This document shows positions 1-9,829 of a stretch of DNA of 57,037 bases, piece by piece. The stretch's first letter is position 1; every line of letters begins with the position of its first letter. Under the pieces are notes generated by a model that saw only the letters and a list, made by a program, of their open reading frames with translations, made no database searches and had not been told where the DNA came from. Where the stretch lies: assembly GCA_011947345.1 (NCBI GenBank), contig JAAVTG010001030.1, positions 1-57,037 on the forward strand. Direction: 5' to 3'. The translations under genes were made by a program, and so were the position numbers. Origin of the DNA: Phytophthora quininea. Its lineage: Eukaryota > Oomycota > Peronosporomycetes > Peronosporales > Peronosporaceae.

Positions 1-259
1 CCCTAAACCCTAAACCCTAAACCCTAAACCCTAAACCCTAAACCCTAAACCCTAAACCCTAAACCCTAAACCCTAAACCCTAAACCCTAAACCCTAAACC
101 CTAAACCCTAAACCCTAAACCCTAAACCCTAAACCCTAAACCCTAAACCCTAAACCCTAAACCCTAAACCCTAAACCCTAAACCCTAAACCCTAAACCCT
201 AAACCCTAAACCCTAAACCCTAAACCCTAAACCCTAAACCCTAAACCCTAAACTCTAAA
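1..259. repeat. Telomeric repeat array (CCCTAAA)n
   Basis: About 36 head-to-tail copies of CCCTAAA run without interruption to about position 253, followed by one CTCTAAA unit. On the opposite strand this is TTTAGGG, the plant/oomycete-type telomere. The C-rich strand reads 5' to 3' from the first base, which is the orientation expected at a left chromosome end, so the window starts at a true terminus rather than an interstitial tract. Confidence 0.98.
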
Positions 260-301
260 CCCTACACCCTACACCCTACACCCTACACCCTACACCCTAC
301 A
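260..301. repeat. Variant telomeric repeat block (CCCTACA)6
   Basis: Six tandem CCCTACA units follow the canonical array directly. They differ from the telomere unit at one position and form a homogeneous block rather than being interspersed. This is the usual arrangement of proximal degenerate telomere repeats that are no longer renewed by telomerase. Confidence 0.95.
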
Positions 302-1500
302 CACTCACACTCTTCACATACTCACACTCTACAACCCTTACACTCTACACACACTCACACTCTACACACACTCATACTCTACACACACTCATACTCTTCA
401 CATACTCATACTTTACACTCACTCTCTATTTACACTCACTCTCTACTTACACTCACACTCTACACACACTACAACACTTTACACACTCTACTTATACTCC
501 TACTCTACACACACTGACACATTACATACACTTCCATTCATTACTAACATCCATACTCTACATACACTCATACACACAAACATTCATAATTTTTCTTCAA
601 TTTTCTATTACTCAAATTTTCTCTATTCCTTCCTCAACTCCATTTTTTCTCTTCTCACACACTCTTATCTTACACACTCATAATTTACACTACACCCATT
701 TATTCTCTACATACTCCTTCTTTAAACCTTTATATTTCACATACTCATACTTCTCTATACAATATCTACATATCTACTCTTACACACCTCATACACTTAC
801 ACTTATATACACTCTTACACTATTATATACCATCCATACTCTCTTCATATTTCTTATTCTTCTCATTTTTCACATTACTAACTAACTCTAACTAACTCTA
901 TCAAACCATTCAAATCACCTTTCCTATCAATCCCAATCCATCTCATTATAATCAACTATTATCATTATTTTCTTTTTCTTTCACTCCCACTCTATCTTTC
1001 TCATTTACCTACCACCAAATTATACTATTGACACTTTCATTTTTACTCAAACCATTTACTACTAAGACTCAAACACTAACACATTCATACACAACAACAC
1101 TCATTCTCTGCATACATTCCCGCTCTACACACTCATATTCTACACCTACTCATACTCAACACAAACTTACACCCACTCACCTTCGATCTATTCCCAACAA
1201 CACTCCCACACTCATAATTATCCATAAGCTTTTTCCACCACTTATTATTTATCACCTTGTCTTTAACTATGCTACATACATTTTTGTCGTTCCCATACAC
1301 ACACATACTATACAATACGCTTTTTCTACGCGCATTCTCCCTCTATAATACACTACTCAACAACTAATTATAGTAATTATACTCTACATACAATTGTACT
1401 ATACAAACATTCAAACCTACACGCGCACATTCAGTTGCTATGTATAATTCGACCTTACACACCATTTTCTTCGTAATCACATACTCAAATACTTATGCTC
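302..1500. repeat. G-depleted subtelomeric ACACTC/TACACTC-like sequence
   Basis: Imperfect runs of ACACTC, TACACAC and CATACTC grade into A/T/C-only sequence. Counting by eye, positions 1-1029 contain a single G (position 516). G then returns gradually towards 1500. The sequence looks like an extension and decay of telomere-like repeats. Apparent ORFs here (for example 1028-1348) are low-complexity Thr/His/Ile/Leu strings and are not credible genes. Confidence 0.85.
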
Positions 1501-1589
1501 TTTATGTTCTTAGTTGAGTTCGACCAGCATGTTCACCTTGCGTCGAAACATATCTACTCACTGTTTCGATTGAGTCGGGCATACGATGC

Positions 1590-1950
1590 CTGCAATGGCT
1601 TTTGTGAACGCTCATTGGCCGATGCACCAGTTTCTGTCGCTTCAAACTATCGCCATCTTGTTCCCCGCGTATGAAAACGTAGTCTCCCAAGTTTTCAGCT
1701 TAAACGGGTGTGTACAGCCGTAGTTATCGATCCTGATCGCGGATTGGATGATGAGCCGGTCTCTGTCACATGGGACTATCACCATCCTTTTCCCACATAT
1801 GAAAACAAAGTTTCGCAAGTTTTCAGCCCAAACGGGTGTGTGCAGCCGTAGTTATCGATCCTGATCGCTAATTGGCTGATGGGCCTGTGTCTGTCGCCCA
1901 GGAGTGCCACCATCGTGTTCACAGACATTCAGAACCTATGTGTACTTAGT
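1590..1950. repeat. 128-bp subtelomeric tandem repeat, cluster 1
   Basis: Units share a core such as TATGAAAACGTAG at 1670 and TATGAAAACAAAG at 1798, spaced 128 bp apart. They also share GTGTGTACAGCCGTAGTTAT-type and TCTGTCGC segments. About two and a half to three units are visible, with moderate divergence. A more diverged cluster of the same family lies at 8.8-9.2 kb. No coding potential is evident. Confidence 0.8.
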
Positions 1951-2401
1951 TTGACTATGTGTTGGCTAGTTTTGTAAAAAAATTACCACGCCCACCAATA
2001 CGTGTGATTCCAATACGTATGAAGAGCACATTTAGTTTTCGACCAATAATAACCTGGGATCGAAGTATTTTCGGCCTATCATATTGGGGTGCCTCCACCG
2101 ATTCCAGTTGTCGCCTCCACCGATTTCAGGTCAATTATGGCTCTAAAGTGTGGGGTTTGCCTCCACACCTCCACCCGATTCCAACGCAATTAGCGTGTTC
2201 TATATACAGGCTAAAAGTAAATGTGTGCACACATCACACGTTGTCGCGGCATCAAAGCCACGCAACGAGGTTTATCGACTTCAAGGTTTTTATTGAGTGG
2301 AACGCAGCTCCTTGCTGGCTGCCATTTGGCGATTTCCAGCTGTCCAAGACACGTCTCTGATCTAGGTAACTATCCCTGCCCTATTGTGGCTTGCCACCTG
2401 C
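1951..2401. other. Subtelomeric sequence without recognisable gene
   Basis: An open frame at 1959-2360 (+) gives a 133-residue translation with no recognisable domain, signal peptide or conserved motif, and overlapping open frames of similar quality exist. It includes a short local duplication of GATTYCAG-containing sequence near 2098-2130. I see no supported gene. Confidence 0.4.
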
Positions 2402-2470
2402 ACCCACGAAGCTCTGATGGATAAGCCCAGCTGAAAGGCTGGAGGAGTTCGTTCAAATCCAACCGTGGGC
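2402..2470 (+). pseudogene. tRNA-Phe(GAA)-like sequence, degenerate or SINE head
   Basis: The stretch folds as a cloverleaf. The acceptor is ACCCACG (2402-2408) against CGTGGGC (2464-2470), pairing at six of seven positions. The D arm is GCTC...AAGC, the anticodon stem is CCAGC/GCTGG, and the T arm is GTTCG-TTCAAAT-CCAAC. The anticodon loop TGAAAG contains GAA but has six bases, not seven, and one T-stem pair is mismatched. It may be a decayed tRNA-Phe gene, a tRNA-derived SINE head, or a real tRNA with one base missing from the assembly. Confidence 0.45.
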
Positions 2471-2639
2471 AACTTGAGTGGTGTAGCGGGATTTATCGAA
2501 GTCCGCTCCCAAAGCGCCCAGACACCGACTAACGGAGGGGGTACTCCGATATCCGTGGGGATGCTGAAGTGTGCTCACCTTGTGTACCCGTCGGCGGGGC
2601 TGAATCTGCTTTTCGGGTGCTTCGAGGATGCTTGAACTA

Positions 2640-3300
2640 TGAAGATCGAACGTCTTGGCGGGACGTGGGAGGTCAGGAGCAGCGCGGGAATCTTCACTCT
2701 GCATCCTTGAATATTTGCCAGACCAGTAGTCGCTCGGATCTACTTGGATCTGGGGCCTGGATCTTGGATCCAGGTGAGGGTTGCCTTGAGGGTGTGTGGT
2801 CTTCCTTTTCCTTACTTGACGCTTCCAATAGCGTGATCTTGGGGGTTGAGGGTCCATCGGTCGTCCTGGCCAAGTAGTAACTCCAGCAGACTTCGGATCC
2901 GCACTTGGTACTGGTGGATCCAGGCTGCGAGTGTATCTGGCCAATATATTATCCAGATCACCCGAGCACTGCTTGATCCGCGGTGATCCCGACGTAGCTT
3001 GACTGGGCCAATGTAGATCCCGTGGTCTTAAGCGCTAGGAAGAGCACTTGTGGTGTACGAGGCAAATTCGACTCTGTATTAAGCAAATTATGAGTGGATC
3101 CATTGGAGATCCCATCCCAAAACCTATCGTCTGCACCATTTCTATACCTGCCGCTGGATATTGTCGCTTGATCAGTCCTCGGGTGTGCCAGATCCACGCC
3201 TGGAACGGCCTCAGCTGCAGATCTGGGTTGCCCACGTCTGGATCCAGTACTTCCGCGATGTATCCATATCTGATCAAGGGATCTGAGTCTAGATCCGGCA
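2640..3300. other. GATC-dense island
   Basis: About 21 GATC tetranucleotides occur between 2644 and 3295, many as GGATCC, GGATCT or AGATCC, against about 2-3 expected by chance. Frames are open on both strands: 2453-2944 and 2958-3338 on minus, 2569-2877 and 3048-3407 on plus. The translations are Pro/Arg/Ser-rich with no recognised domain. It may be a remnant of a GATCC-rich element, for example a retrotransposon gag region, but I could not identify one. Confidence 0.5.
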
Positions 3301-3546
3301 TGCTGGGCTCTCATATCGCCCCATTTCCGGGAAAGCACTTCATCACCCTTGTGCTAGCCTCTTCTCTGCTGCATGTGCATCTAAGAGCTCAGCTAAGCTT
3401 ACTTTAGTGCTGTGATTTATTCACTTGCCGTTAAGTATGCTGTACAAGCGATCGGGTACTAATGTATGCAATATAGAATGTGTTCGCCATCGCGCTTGTG
3501 TGTATTTACAGTTTAAGCGTCACTGGAGCTGTCAAGGCTGATCTCT

Positions 3547-4109
3547 TCAACGGCTTATCCTCGATAAGGTCTTACGTACCAGGGCACGGCGCTCGCTGTT
3601 AAAAGTGCCACCAGGTCCTTGCTGATGTTCTCGCGAGGCGCTAGAGTTTGTTTCCAGTCCACCAAGAAGTACACCTTTTGTCGACGACGACACGCTGAAG
3701 GAGGCGCCGCACGCCGAACACGCCGTCGATTTGCGCACTCGCCCCTCTGTTGGTCCAACCAGCCATTCAGTGATGTCACCCAGCTCGGCCAGGCCACGCT
3801 TCGTGGTGTTGTCCTTGGCCTTGCACTTTCCCACCAAACAGGCGAAGATTACGCGGAGAGCCTCAGCAAATTTCTCGCGCTCGCCAACTTTCCGCATGAG
3901 TGAATGCGAAGCATACGAATGGACACGTCCGGAATGCGAAGCTTGGCTTCCTTCGCAAAATCAACGCAAAGTGTCTTGAACGCACGGTAGGTGATGATCG
4001 TGTTGATGAAAGGCATGGATGAATTTGTGAGCTTAGTGGCGAATACTAAAGTGAGCGAATGGAATTGTATCGTAAAGTAGATTATAACGATTGCGTTTGC
4101 TACCACCAA
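3547..4109 (-). pseudogene. Unidentified coding remnant
   Basis: Two overlapping minus frames (4109-3849, then 3897-3547) read like consecutive parts of one protein separated by a frame change near 3900. The second part has a balanced composition, with segments such as FAEALRVIFACLVGKCKAKD and GLAELGDITEWLVG. I do not recognise the family. It could be a piece of a transposon-encoded DNA-binding protein. Low confidence that it is a gene. Confidence 0.25.
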
Positions 4110-4630
4110 ATAAGTGTCCGTTACCGAATAAGTGGCCCGTTAGGCCCTGGTCTAAGTAGAAAAACTGAAACTCGTTCCGGAAAATAGCAACTGCTCATTG
4201 GTCAAAACATTCGGAGCACTCTGTACGGCTTTCGGCACAACACCCGTTCTGTATCAGGTGCTCAGAACTCCTCCATGAGGCGTTCTGAAGTGGGAACGAG
4301 TTTGCATTATCTCCCGGTTGTGAAGTAGCGATTCTCCAAAGGATCGCGGCAACCAACTGTCGCCTTTACTATTGGCGGAATCAAGTTACCATTTTGGGCC
4401 AATCCCAGGATCAGACGAAGGTTCGTTAACCTCAGGGTTTCGCTACCCTGTGTGCCACTATACCGAGGTGGTCACTACTCCGAAGGTTCGTCTGGTCGCG
4501 AGGCTGAATGAGTGGCCCTGCTAGCACCAACCATATTCACTTGATATTTGTATAGAATCATCGGGAAGAGTAGGTTCAGAGAGAGAGTAAGAGCTCGCGG
4601 GGGCGATACAAATAGAGCATGTATTCCCCT
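4110..4630. other. Intergenic sequence with short inverted motif
   Basis: No gene is seen. AGACGAAGGTTCG (about 4414) and CGAAGGTTCGTCT (about 4480) form a small imperfect inverted pair around the CAGGGTTTCGCTACCCTG palindrome. Otherwise this is unremarkable sequence up to the left terminal repeat of the adjacent pogo element. Confidence 0.4.
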
Positions 4631-4657
4631 TACCGACTTCCCTTTGTCATGGCATAC
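4631..4657 (+). repeat. Left terminal inverted repeat of pogo element
   Basis: It begins TACCGACTTCCCTTTGTCAT and matches the reverse complement of 6537-6563 over all 27 bases. The outer TA is the presumed target duplication. Confidence 0.92.
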
Positions 4658-6561
4658 TATTTGTCAAGGCATACACCACCGATCTGGCCAATTAGGAGCC
4701 ATAAAGGTGCATGCGGGAAGAAACAGCGCGCATCCTTTATCATCGCATACAGAACACTGCAGGCGCTCCCAGCCATCCAGTTGTTAGTCTGTCATTCGCA
4801 TGGCAGAACCGCAGAAGAGACGACCAAAAGGACGACCTCGCCTGCCTGGCGGCCAAGGTCGACAAGAACCGACGAACCAGACAGAATCGTACCCTGCTGA
4901 CGAGAAACTTCGTGTCTTGAACCACCTCAAAGAGTTTGGCGACACCAGACGTACTATCACTCTTTTTACCCTAAGCTAGCAGACTCAAAGTATCACAGTC
5001 CCAGAACGCTAATCTTGTCATGGGGTCGAAAGCGTCGCAAGATCGCAGCGCTCCGCAGCCAGCCAGGTGGAGCAGCAAAGAGGAACACGCGCAAAATGGG
5101 CCAGGGAACCGCGCTATCTGGTGATGAAGAGCTGTCATTAGTTAAATGGGTAAATGAAATGCGTGAAGAAGGCGTTCCAGTTACCCCGACAGTGCTGCGC
5201 ATCCAGACCCTTGAAGTTGCAAAGGCCTCGAATGAAACGTTTTTAAAACTTCGAGGAGCTGGCAAAAGCGCTTCAAGTTGCGCCACCGCTTTTCACTTCG
5301 GTGCAAGACAAGACAAGGCCAAATTCGATTCCCAGAACTCGCGAAAATTGCTGAGGACTTTGCAAAAGCGGTCAAGGAAAAAGCTCAGGAGATTGGGGGC
5401 AACGCACATATTCAATGCTGACCAGACTGGTACGATTTTGATTTTATTTGTAATTCAATTCGTAACTAGTGGACTAACGTACGTGTTCATGTACTCTTAA
5501 CTAGCTGCTTGCTTCGAATGTCTCCCTAAAAAACACTGCACAGAACGGGTATCAAAACCGTTTGGGTGCGGTGCGGCGGCAAGTCGAAAGACCGCGCCAC
5601 GGTCATGCTCCTTGGTGATTCGACTGGGAAAACGTACGCGCCGTTCGTCGTTTTTAAGGTGCGCCCATCTTCGGTGGGGGAACAGCGCGGAAAGAACCAC
5701 GAGGCACGCCACGGATTCGGCACCAATATGCGGCGAAAAGATGCTTCGCCTGCGCAAATTGACTTCGGTATGCAGGTGTACGCAAACGCAAAAGGTAAGT
5801 TTTGACGAAGCTAATATTTTTTCAAATAATTCTTACATAAGTTAATGATTTAGGTTGGTGGAATAGAAATCTGACTATCCAGTAGCTAACGTTTCATTTT
5901 GCTGATCGCCCACAGCCGCGTGAGCCGGTGCTGCTGTTACTCGATGATTTTTCTGGACACTGGTCTAAGGAAGTCACCGACTATGCTGAAGCAGTTGACG
6001 TCACGCTGATGAAGGCCCCGCCAAACGCTACGTCGGTGTGTCAGCCGGCCGACGCCACTTGGAACGGCCCGCTCAAAACACGACTGCGAAATCTTTGGAT
6101 TCATAACCTACGAGTGCAACTACAAGCCCGTACACCTGGTGTCCCTTTCAAGTTGCAGCCCCAGATCGTAAAACTTTGTGCAGCTGGGTCAACGATGCGT
6201 GGATGAAGACTACATCGGAAACCGTAGTCATGGCTTCAAAATATGCGATCTGCTACATGACTCGGGTGGTGAACAGTTGGGCGATGTGGTTGAAGTGAAG
6301 GATGCAGCAGATATTGTGGAAGAAGCCAAGCGAACGAAACAAGTCGACGAGGTGCTAGGAGAATTTAGTTTGGATGAAGATTTCGACGATGTTTTTCGAG
6401 CTGTGGCATTGCATGAGTAGAAAATATAGCAACATTTTGCGCTTTGTTTGTCTTTTCATTACTTGTGCGCCACGAGCACTCACAACTCCCTTTAGCCGGG
6501 ACACCGAATTTCTGGTCTCTGCACGTCACATCAGGTGTATGCCATGACAAAGGGAAGTCGG
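4633..6561 (+). mobile_element. pogo-type (Tc1/mariner superfamily) DNA transposon with TIRs and TA ends
   Basis: A 27-bp sequence at 4631-4657 recurs as a perfect reverse complement at 6537-6563. The outermost bases on each side are TA, so the element proper begins CCGACTTCCC and is flanked by the TA dinucleotide duplicated by Tc1/mariner/pogo elements. The left end carries an extra partial repeat (GGCATAC at 4651 and 4669), after which TIR similarity resumes. The 1.93-kb interior encodes one transposase in the same orientation. Confidence 0.9.
4800..6420 (+). pseudogene. pogo/Tigger-like transposase (CENP-B HTH plus DDE_1), interrupted
   Basis: The ATG at 4800 opens a basic N-terminus (MAEPQKRRPKGRPRLPGG). 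A CENP-B/Tc5-type helix-turn-helix follows (LSLVKWVNEMREEGVPVTPT), then a DDE_1 nuclease. The three acidic catalytic positions lie in FNADQT, LLLLDDFSGHW and CQPADATWNGPL. A 59-nt GT-AG intron is readable at 5795-5853. Just after it an in-frame TAG (5883-5885) interrupts the HF-ADR region. Frame changes occur near 4965 (T run), 5300-5600 and about 6190. The acidic C-terminal tail ends at 6418-6420. The stop codon suggests inactivity; the indels may be assembly errors. Confidence 0.85.
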
Positions 6562-6563
6562 TA
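6537..6563 (-). repeat. Right terminal inverted repeat of pogo element
   Basis: It is the perfect reverse complement of 4631-4657 and ends in the TA of the presumed target duplication. The perfect match argues that the insertion is fairly recent. Confidence 0.92.
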
Positions 6564-7260
6564 CTATCCAAGCGGCCAAGCGTCCTTGGTAAGCACCTTG
6601 CCCTTTGTGTTGGGTTATGCCTGCTAGCGAACACAGACCTTCGTGAAGTGAGTGTTCGTTTGGTCAGGCCAAGAGTGAAGAGCGGTAGTTAGAGTGTATT
6701 TTGGTTTGACCCTATTAATAGGGGGTTGGGTGACAGAACCCTTGTGTGGAGTGCTAGAGTCGCATTCCAACGTGACTTCCGGTCGGGATTATACTCCGGC
6801 GCCCCCGTAAAGAGTCCATGGAACTAAGCAACCTTCAGCTGTTGGTGCCACGGGGTTTAGTGTGTGTGAAAGAGTGTTTGGGCGTACAGGCGAAAGTTCG
6901 TGCCTGTTACGCTCGTCTATATTACTAGCAAGCGTAGTCAGTGGGCGAAGGACACACCGGCTCGGGCAGGGTCGAATCTGGTCCCTTCAGATTACGCCCC
7001 AACATTTGCCTACCGTTCTGGGGGTGTATTGTTGTGTGTGGAAGCTCGCTGCTACATTAGCGAAAGTTCAGTGGATTCCTACACCACACACTGCTACGCA
7101 GCCCCGCTGCCTTGCGCAAAATATACGAATTGGCGCTATGGTATTCAGTTATGGGTGTCGCTGTAGTGTGTTACCGGCTCAGGGTTCCAGAAACTCATGT
7201 TGGACTACGGTGAGAATTACTTTGTGGTTTCGGACTATGGATGGGATTTCCCCATAAATA
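6564..7260. repeat. Diverged dispersed repeat block, copy 1
   Basis: Roughly 6930-7130 aligns with 12960-13140. Shared pieces include GGGTCGAATCTGG against GGGCTGAATCTGG, GCCCCAACA against GCCCCAACT, TTGTTGTGTGTGGA against TTGTTGTGGGTGGA, and GTGGATTCCTACACC against GTGGAATCCTATACG. The two blocks are clearly related but strongly diverged. Each lies near a copy of the oxygenase-like gene. Frames open here are not convincing genes. Confidence 0.55.
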
Positions 7261-8067
7261 TTATGGATCGATACAAGCTTGCTTTTGTATATGTATTGCC
7301 ACAGGCATTGCAAACGTAGTTCCCCGATTTTTATCGTGCATGCGGTGCATGATTTCGTTCTTCACAGAAGCCGGGTTATTGATACAGTAGCGGCAGTGCT
7401 GATGCATGACAATGCTCTCCTCCGGCTTTAATTCATAAAACTGTCACTCAAAATGTGGGGGAAGAACGTTGTTGCCTATATCTGGCTTCCATTTTAGCTT
7501 ACTATACGAGAGATAGTAGTGAACATGATGGTCGAAAGCAGAGTAGGCGGCACCATTGTGTGCTAGATCCCCATGGAAAATGATACAAAGCCCAGAGGAA
7601 TGTCCGCCACTCGCTCGCAGGAGCCGTCTTTCACATCAAAGCAGCCGTCGTGCACGTGGACATTAATTCTTGGCTCCAGAGCGTATATAACACTCGCAGG
7701 AACCTGAAAGCTCTTTCTTCGCTTCGCTTCTTCGATGAGATCGGTAGGGGAGTCTTGGTGCGCGTCTTGAGTCGCACCACCAGCCCATGGCCGTATAAAG
7801 GAGAAAACCGACGGTCTCCCAGACGAGTCAAGACACCCCGCGATTGACGTAATCACGCGCTTAAGCTCTGCTGTTGCAACAGACATCCCAACGACACGGG
7901 ACTGCTCTCTCGTCATGTCGTTTTCTTGGCTCCGACATGCTGGAAGACGGGTACGTAGTTGCGAAGCGTTGCCTCGTCAAGCAGGGTTTTGCGAGTCTTT
8001 TCCGGCAACCCCAAGTCGACAATCAGGTAGCCGCGGTCGAGCAGAGGTTGATTTCGGCGGGGCTCCA
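7260..8067 (-). pseudogene. 2-oxoglutarate/Fe(II) oxygenase-like protein with C-terminal CxxC zinc motif, copy 1
   Basis: Starting at the ATG at 8067 (MEPRRNQPLLDRGYLIVDLG) the frame reads LLDEATLRNYVPVFQ. After a frame change at an AAAA run near 7918 it continues through 7563 and beyond. QDAHQD looks like the HxD iron-binding motif. GDLAHNGAAYS followed by HHVHYYLSY looks like the distal His/Arg part of the fold. An in-frame TGA follows. Downstream, CRYC and, after a G-run frame change, CNACG form a C-x2-C-x24-C-x2-C motif like a GATA or zinc-ribbon finger. A second copy lies at 11.55 kb. The fold assignment is by motif only. Confidence 0.5.
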
Positions 8068-8179
8068 TCTAAAATGCAACGGACACGCTGGTTTGTAATA
8101 GCCATACAACCGCTGTCCACCGGATGTTTGTATACTCTCCAGGCAGCTACTTTTTGCCCTTTTTCGTGAAATAGTTGCA

Positions 8180-8770
8180 TCTCAGAAATAGTCCTCCTTA
8201 GAATTGCCCGCCTTCTCCCTCAAGGCCTACCTTGTGTTCTCAGTTCCGTTCTGCGTGCTGACACTGTGCCATTCTACGTAATGCTGATTCTTTCCTTTCG
8301 GGTCGTAGTGGGTCGACAGATCCTTTTAACGATACAACTTTTCTTTTCTTTCCCCAGTTTCTTACAACTCAACCTCATTGTTATTATATCACCTCATATC
8401 CCCTCTTTTACTGTATTTTATTATAATTACATAATATTACCGTAAAAGTCGAATTGAATGCGACGCTCATAAAAACTAGAGCAAATTGCATATAAAACTG
8501 AATGTCAACTTGGGTTTTGGCTACAAACACTTTTTACCCCGTAACAATTAGCTACAGACTTATTAGGACGTGGGATTTTACAAGCGTCTCACTCTATCCT
8601 ACTTTTACGATATGTATAAATATCATGTATCTATTTTTTGGTGTACGTTTTGTTTCAGTGCAGCCTCTATTTCGCTACCTTCTCTAGTTGGTTTATTTTC
8701 TGTACCTCGCACAATAAACACCACTGGTCAATTTCATCATTCTTTTAAGTAATCGCGATCATGGTGAATA
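8180..8770. other. AT-rich intergenic sequence
   Basis: Pyrimidine-rich and AT-rich sequence with TTTTCTTTTCTTTC-type runs around 8340 and a marked rise in A+T compared with the flanks. Small frames at 8502-8752 are hydrophobic and overlap each other. I see no gene or structured repeat. Confidence 0.4.
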
Positions 8771-8774
8771 TGTT

Positions 8775-9190
8775 GTACGTATATCAAAAATGGTTCTAGA
8801 TGTTTTCAGTTCTATCGAGTATTTGCAACCATCGCTACGAGTGTGTGCGGCCGTCGTTATCTTTCTAATTGATGATTCGTATGATACGCTTGTCTCTATC
8901 CATTGAGAGTACCATAACCGTGTTCCCCGTTTTGAAAAACGTAGTCCCCAAAGTTTTCAGCTCCACCTGGTGGGTGCGGTCGTTGTTTCCCTTGCTGGCC
9001 ACTGATTGGTGGATGGTCTTGTCTCTGTCACTTGATACTATCACTGTCGTGTTCTCCATATAAATACGTATACCCCCAAGTATTCATATGTATTGGTTAG
9101 GTGTAGCTGTAGTAGTTGTTGCTAGTGGCTGATTAGTTGATCGCCTATCTCTACCACTACCACTTATCACCATCATATCTGCCGTGTCGA
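8775..9190. repeat. 128-bp subtelomeric tandem repeat, cluster 2
   Basis: Three diverged units are visible. The cores AAAACGTAGTCCCCAAAGTT (about 8935) and ATACGTATACCCCCAAGTAT (about 9064) are 128 bp apart, and an earlier unit begins near 8780 (ATGTTTTCAG). GTGTGTGCGGCCGTCGTTAT and TTGTCTCTGTCAC match cluster 1 at 1.6-1.95 kb. Direction is the same as in cluster 1. Confidence 0.75.
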
Positions 9191-9386
9191 AATACTGATG
9201 TAAACCTATCATTATGGAATCGAGAGTAGTAGTGATTGCATAGTTAAAAATAAAACTAAAATAAACACAACGCGACGTCTGTTTAGTACTTGATTTGGGC
9301 GATAAGACCCTTCGGCAAAAGACGAGCCCAGCGATGGCCAAAATCGACCGGGACATATATATACATAGTCCATCTTGTAGATTTTT

Positions 9387-9824
9387 TCACTCGCTACTCA
9401 GCCTGCGTTTATCGGTTTCCGTCTTGGTCTTTTTGGCTTTCTCCTGCAGCTTAGCCAGCTGCTTTGTGGCGTCTGTGTACGTCACAGTCTTGATGGCATC
9501 GTCGTTGAGCAGTCCCTGGTATATGTTGTTACATGAAACGCCTGTGTTCAGCTGAACGAGGCACTCGGGATTGGTCCCGTACACCTTCACGGATAGATTC
9601 GGGCTGCCGGATGCCCAGAATGGGGAATCCACGATGATCAACTTTAGATGTATCGTAGTGAAAACACCGAATACCAGCTTGGAGAAGTTGTTGTAGACAT
9701 TGTAGTGCGTCAACAATGCTGCTGGACTAACTTTATCATACAACAGGCAAACCTGGATCTTTCGAAGCTGCACAAGCGCTTCGGCGAATATGGATAGCGT
9801 AAATGTATACGTCACTACCCTCAC
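9387..9824 (-). CDS. Unidentified ORF, 145 residues
   Basis: A single open minus frame has a balanced composition, for example FGVFTTIHLKLIIVDSPFWA, and a strongly charged, Lys-rich C-terminus (KQLAKLQEKAKKTKTETDKR) that could form a coiled coil. I recognise no family. It lies between the 128-bp repeat cluster and anonymous sequence, so it may be a transposon or captured-gene fragment rather than a functional gene. Confidence 0.3.
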   Translation of the reverse strand: MRVVTYTFTLSIFAEALVQLRKIQVCLLYDKVSPAALLTHYNVYNNFSKLVFGVFTTIHLKLIIVDSPFWASGSPNLSVKVYGTNPECLVQLNTGVSCNNIYQGLLNDDAIKTVTYTDATKQLAKLQEKAKKTKTETDKRRLSSE

Positions 9825-9829
9825 TCACA

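Noticed and set aside
1028..1348. 106-residue ORF in the subtelomeric zone
   Set aside because: Its composition simply reflects the G-poor ACACTC-like sequence; no motif, and an equally open frame exists on the other strand.
2402..2470. Functional tRNA-Phe gene
   Set aside because: Six-base anticodon loop, a T-stem mismatch and a mismatched first acceptor pair; kept only as a tRNA-like or degenerate sequence.
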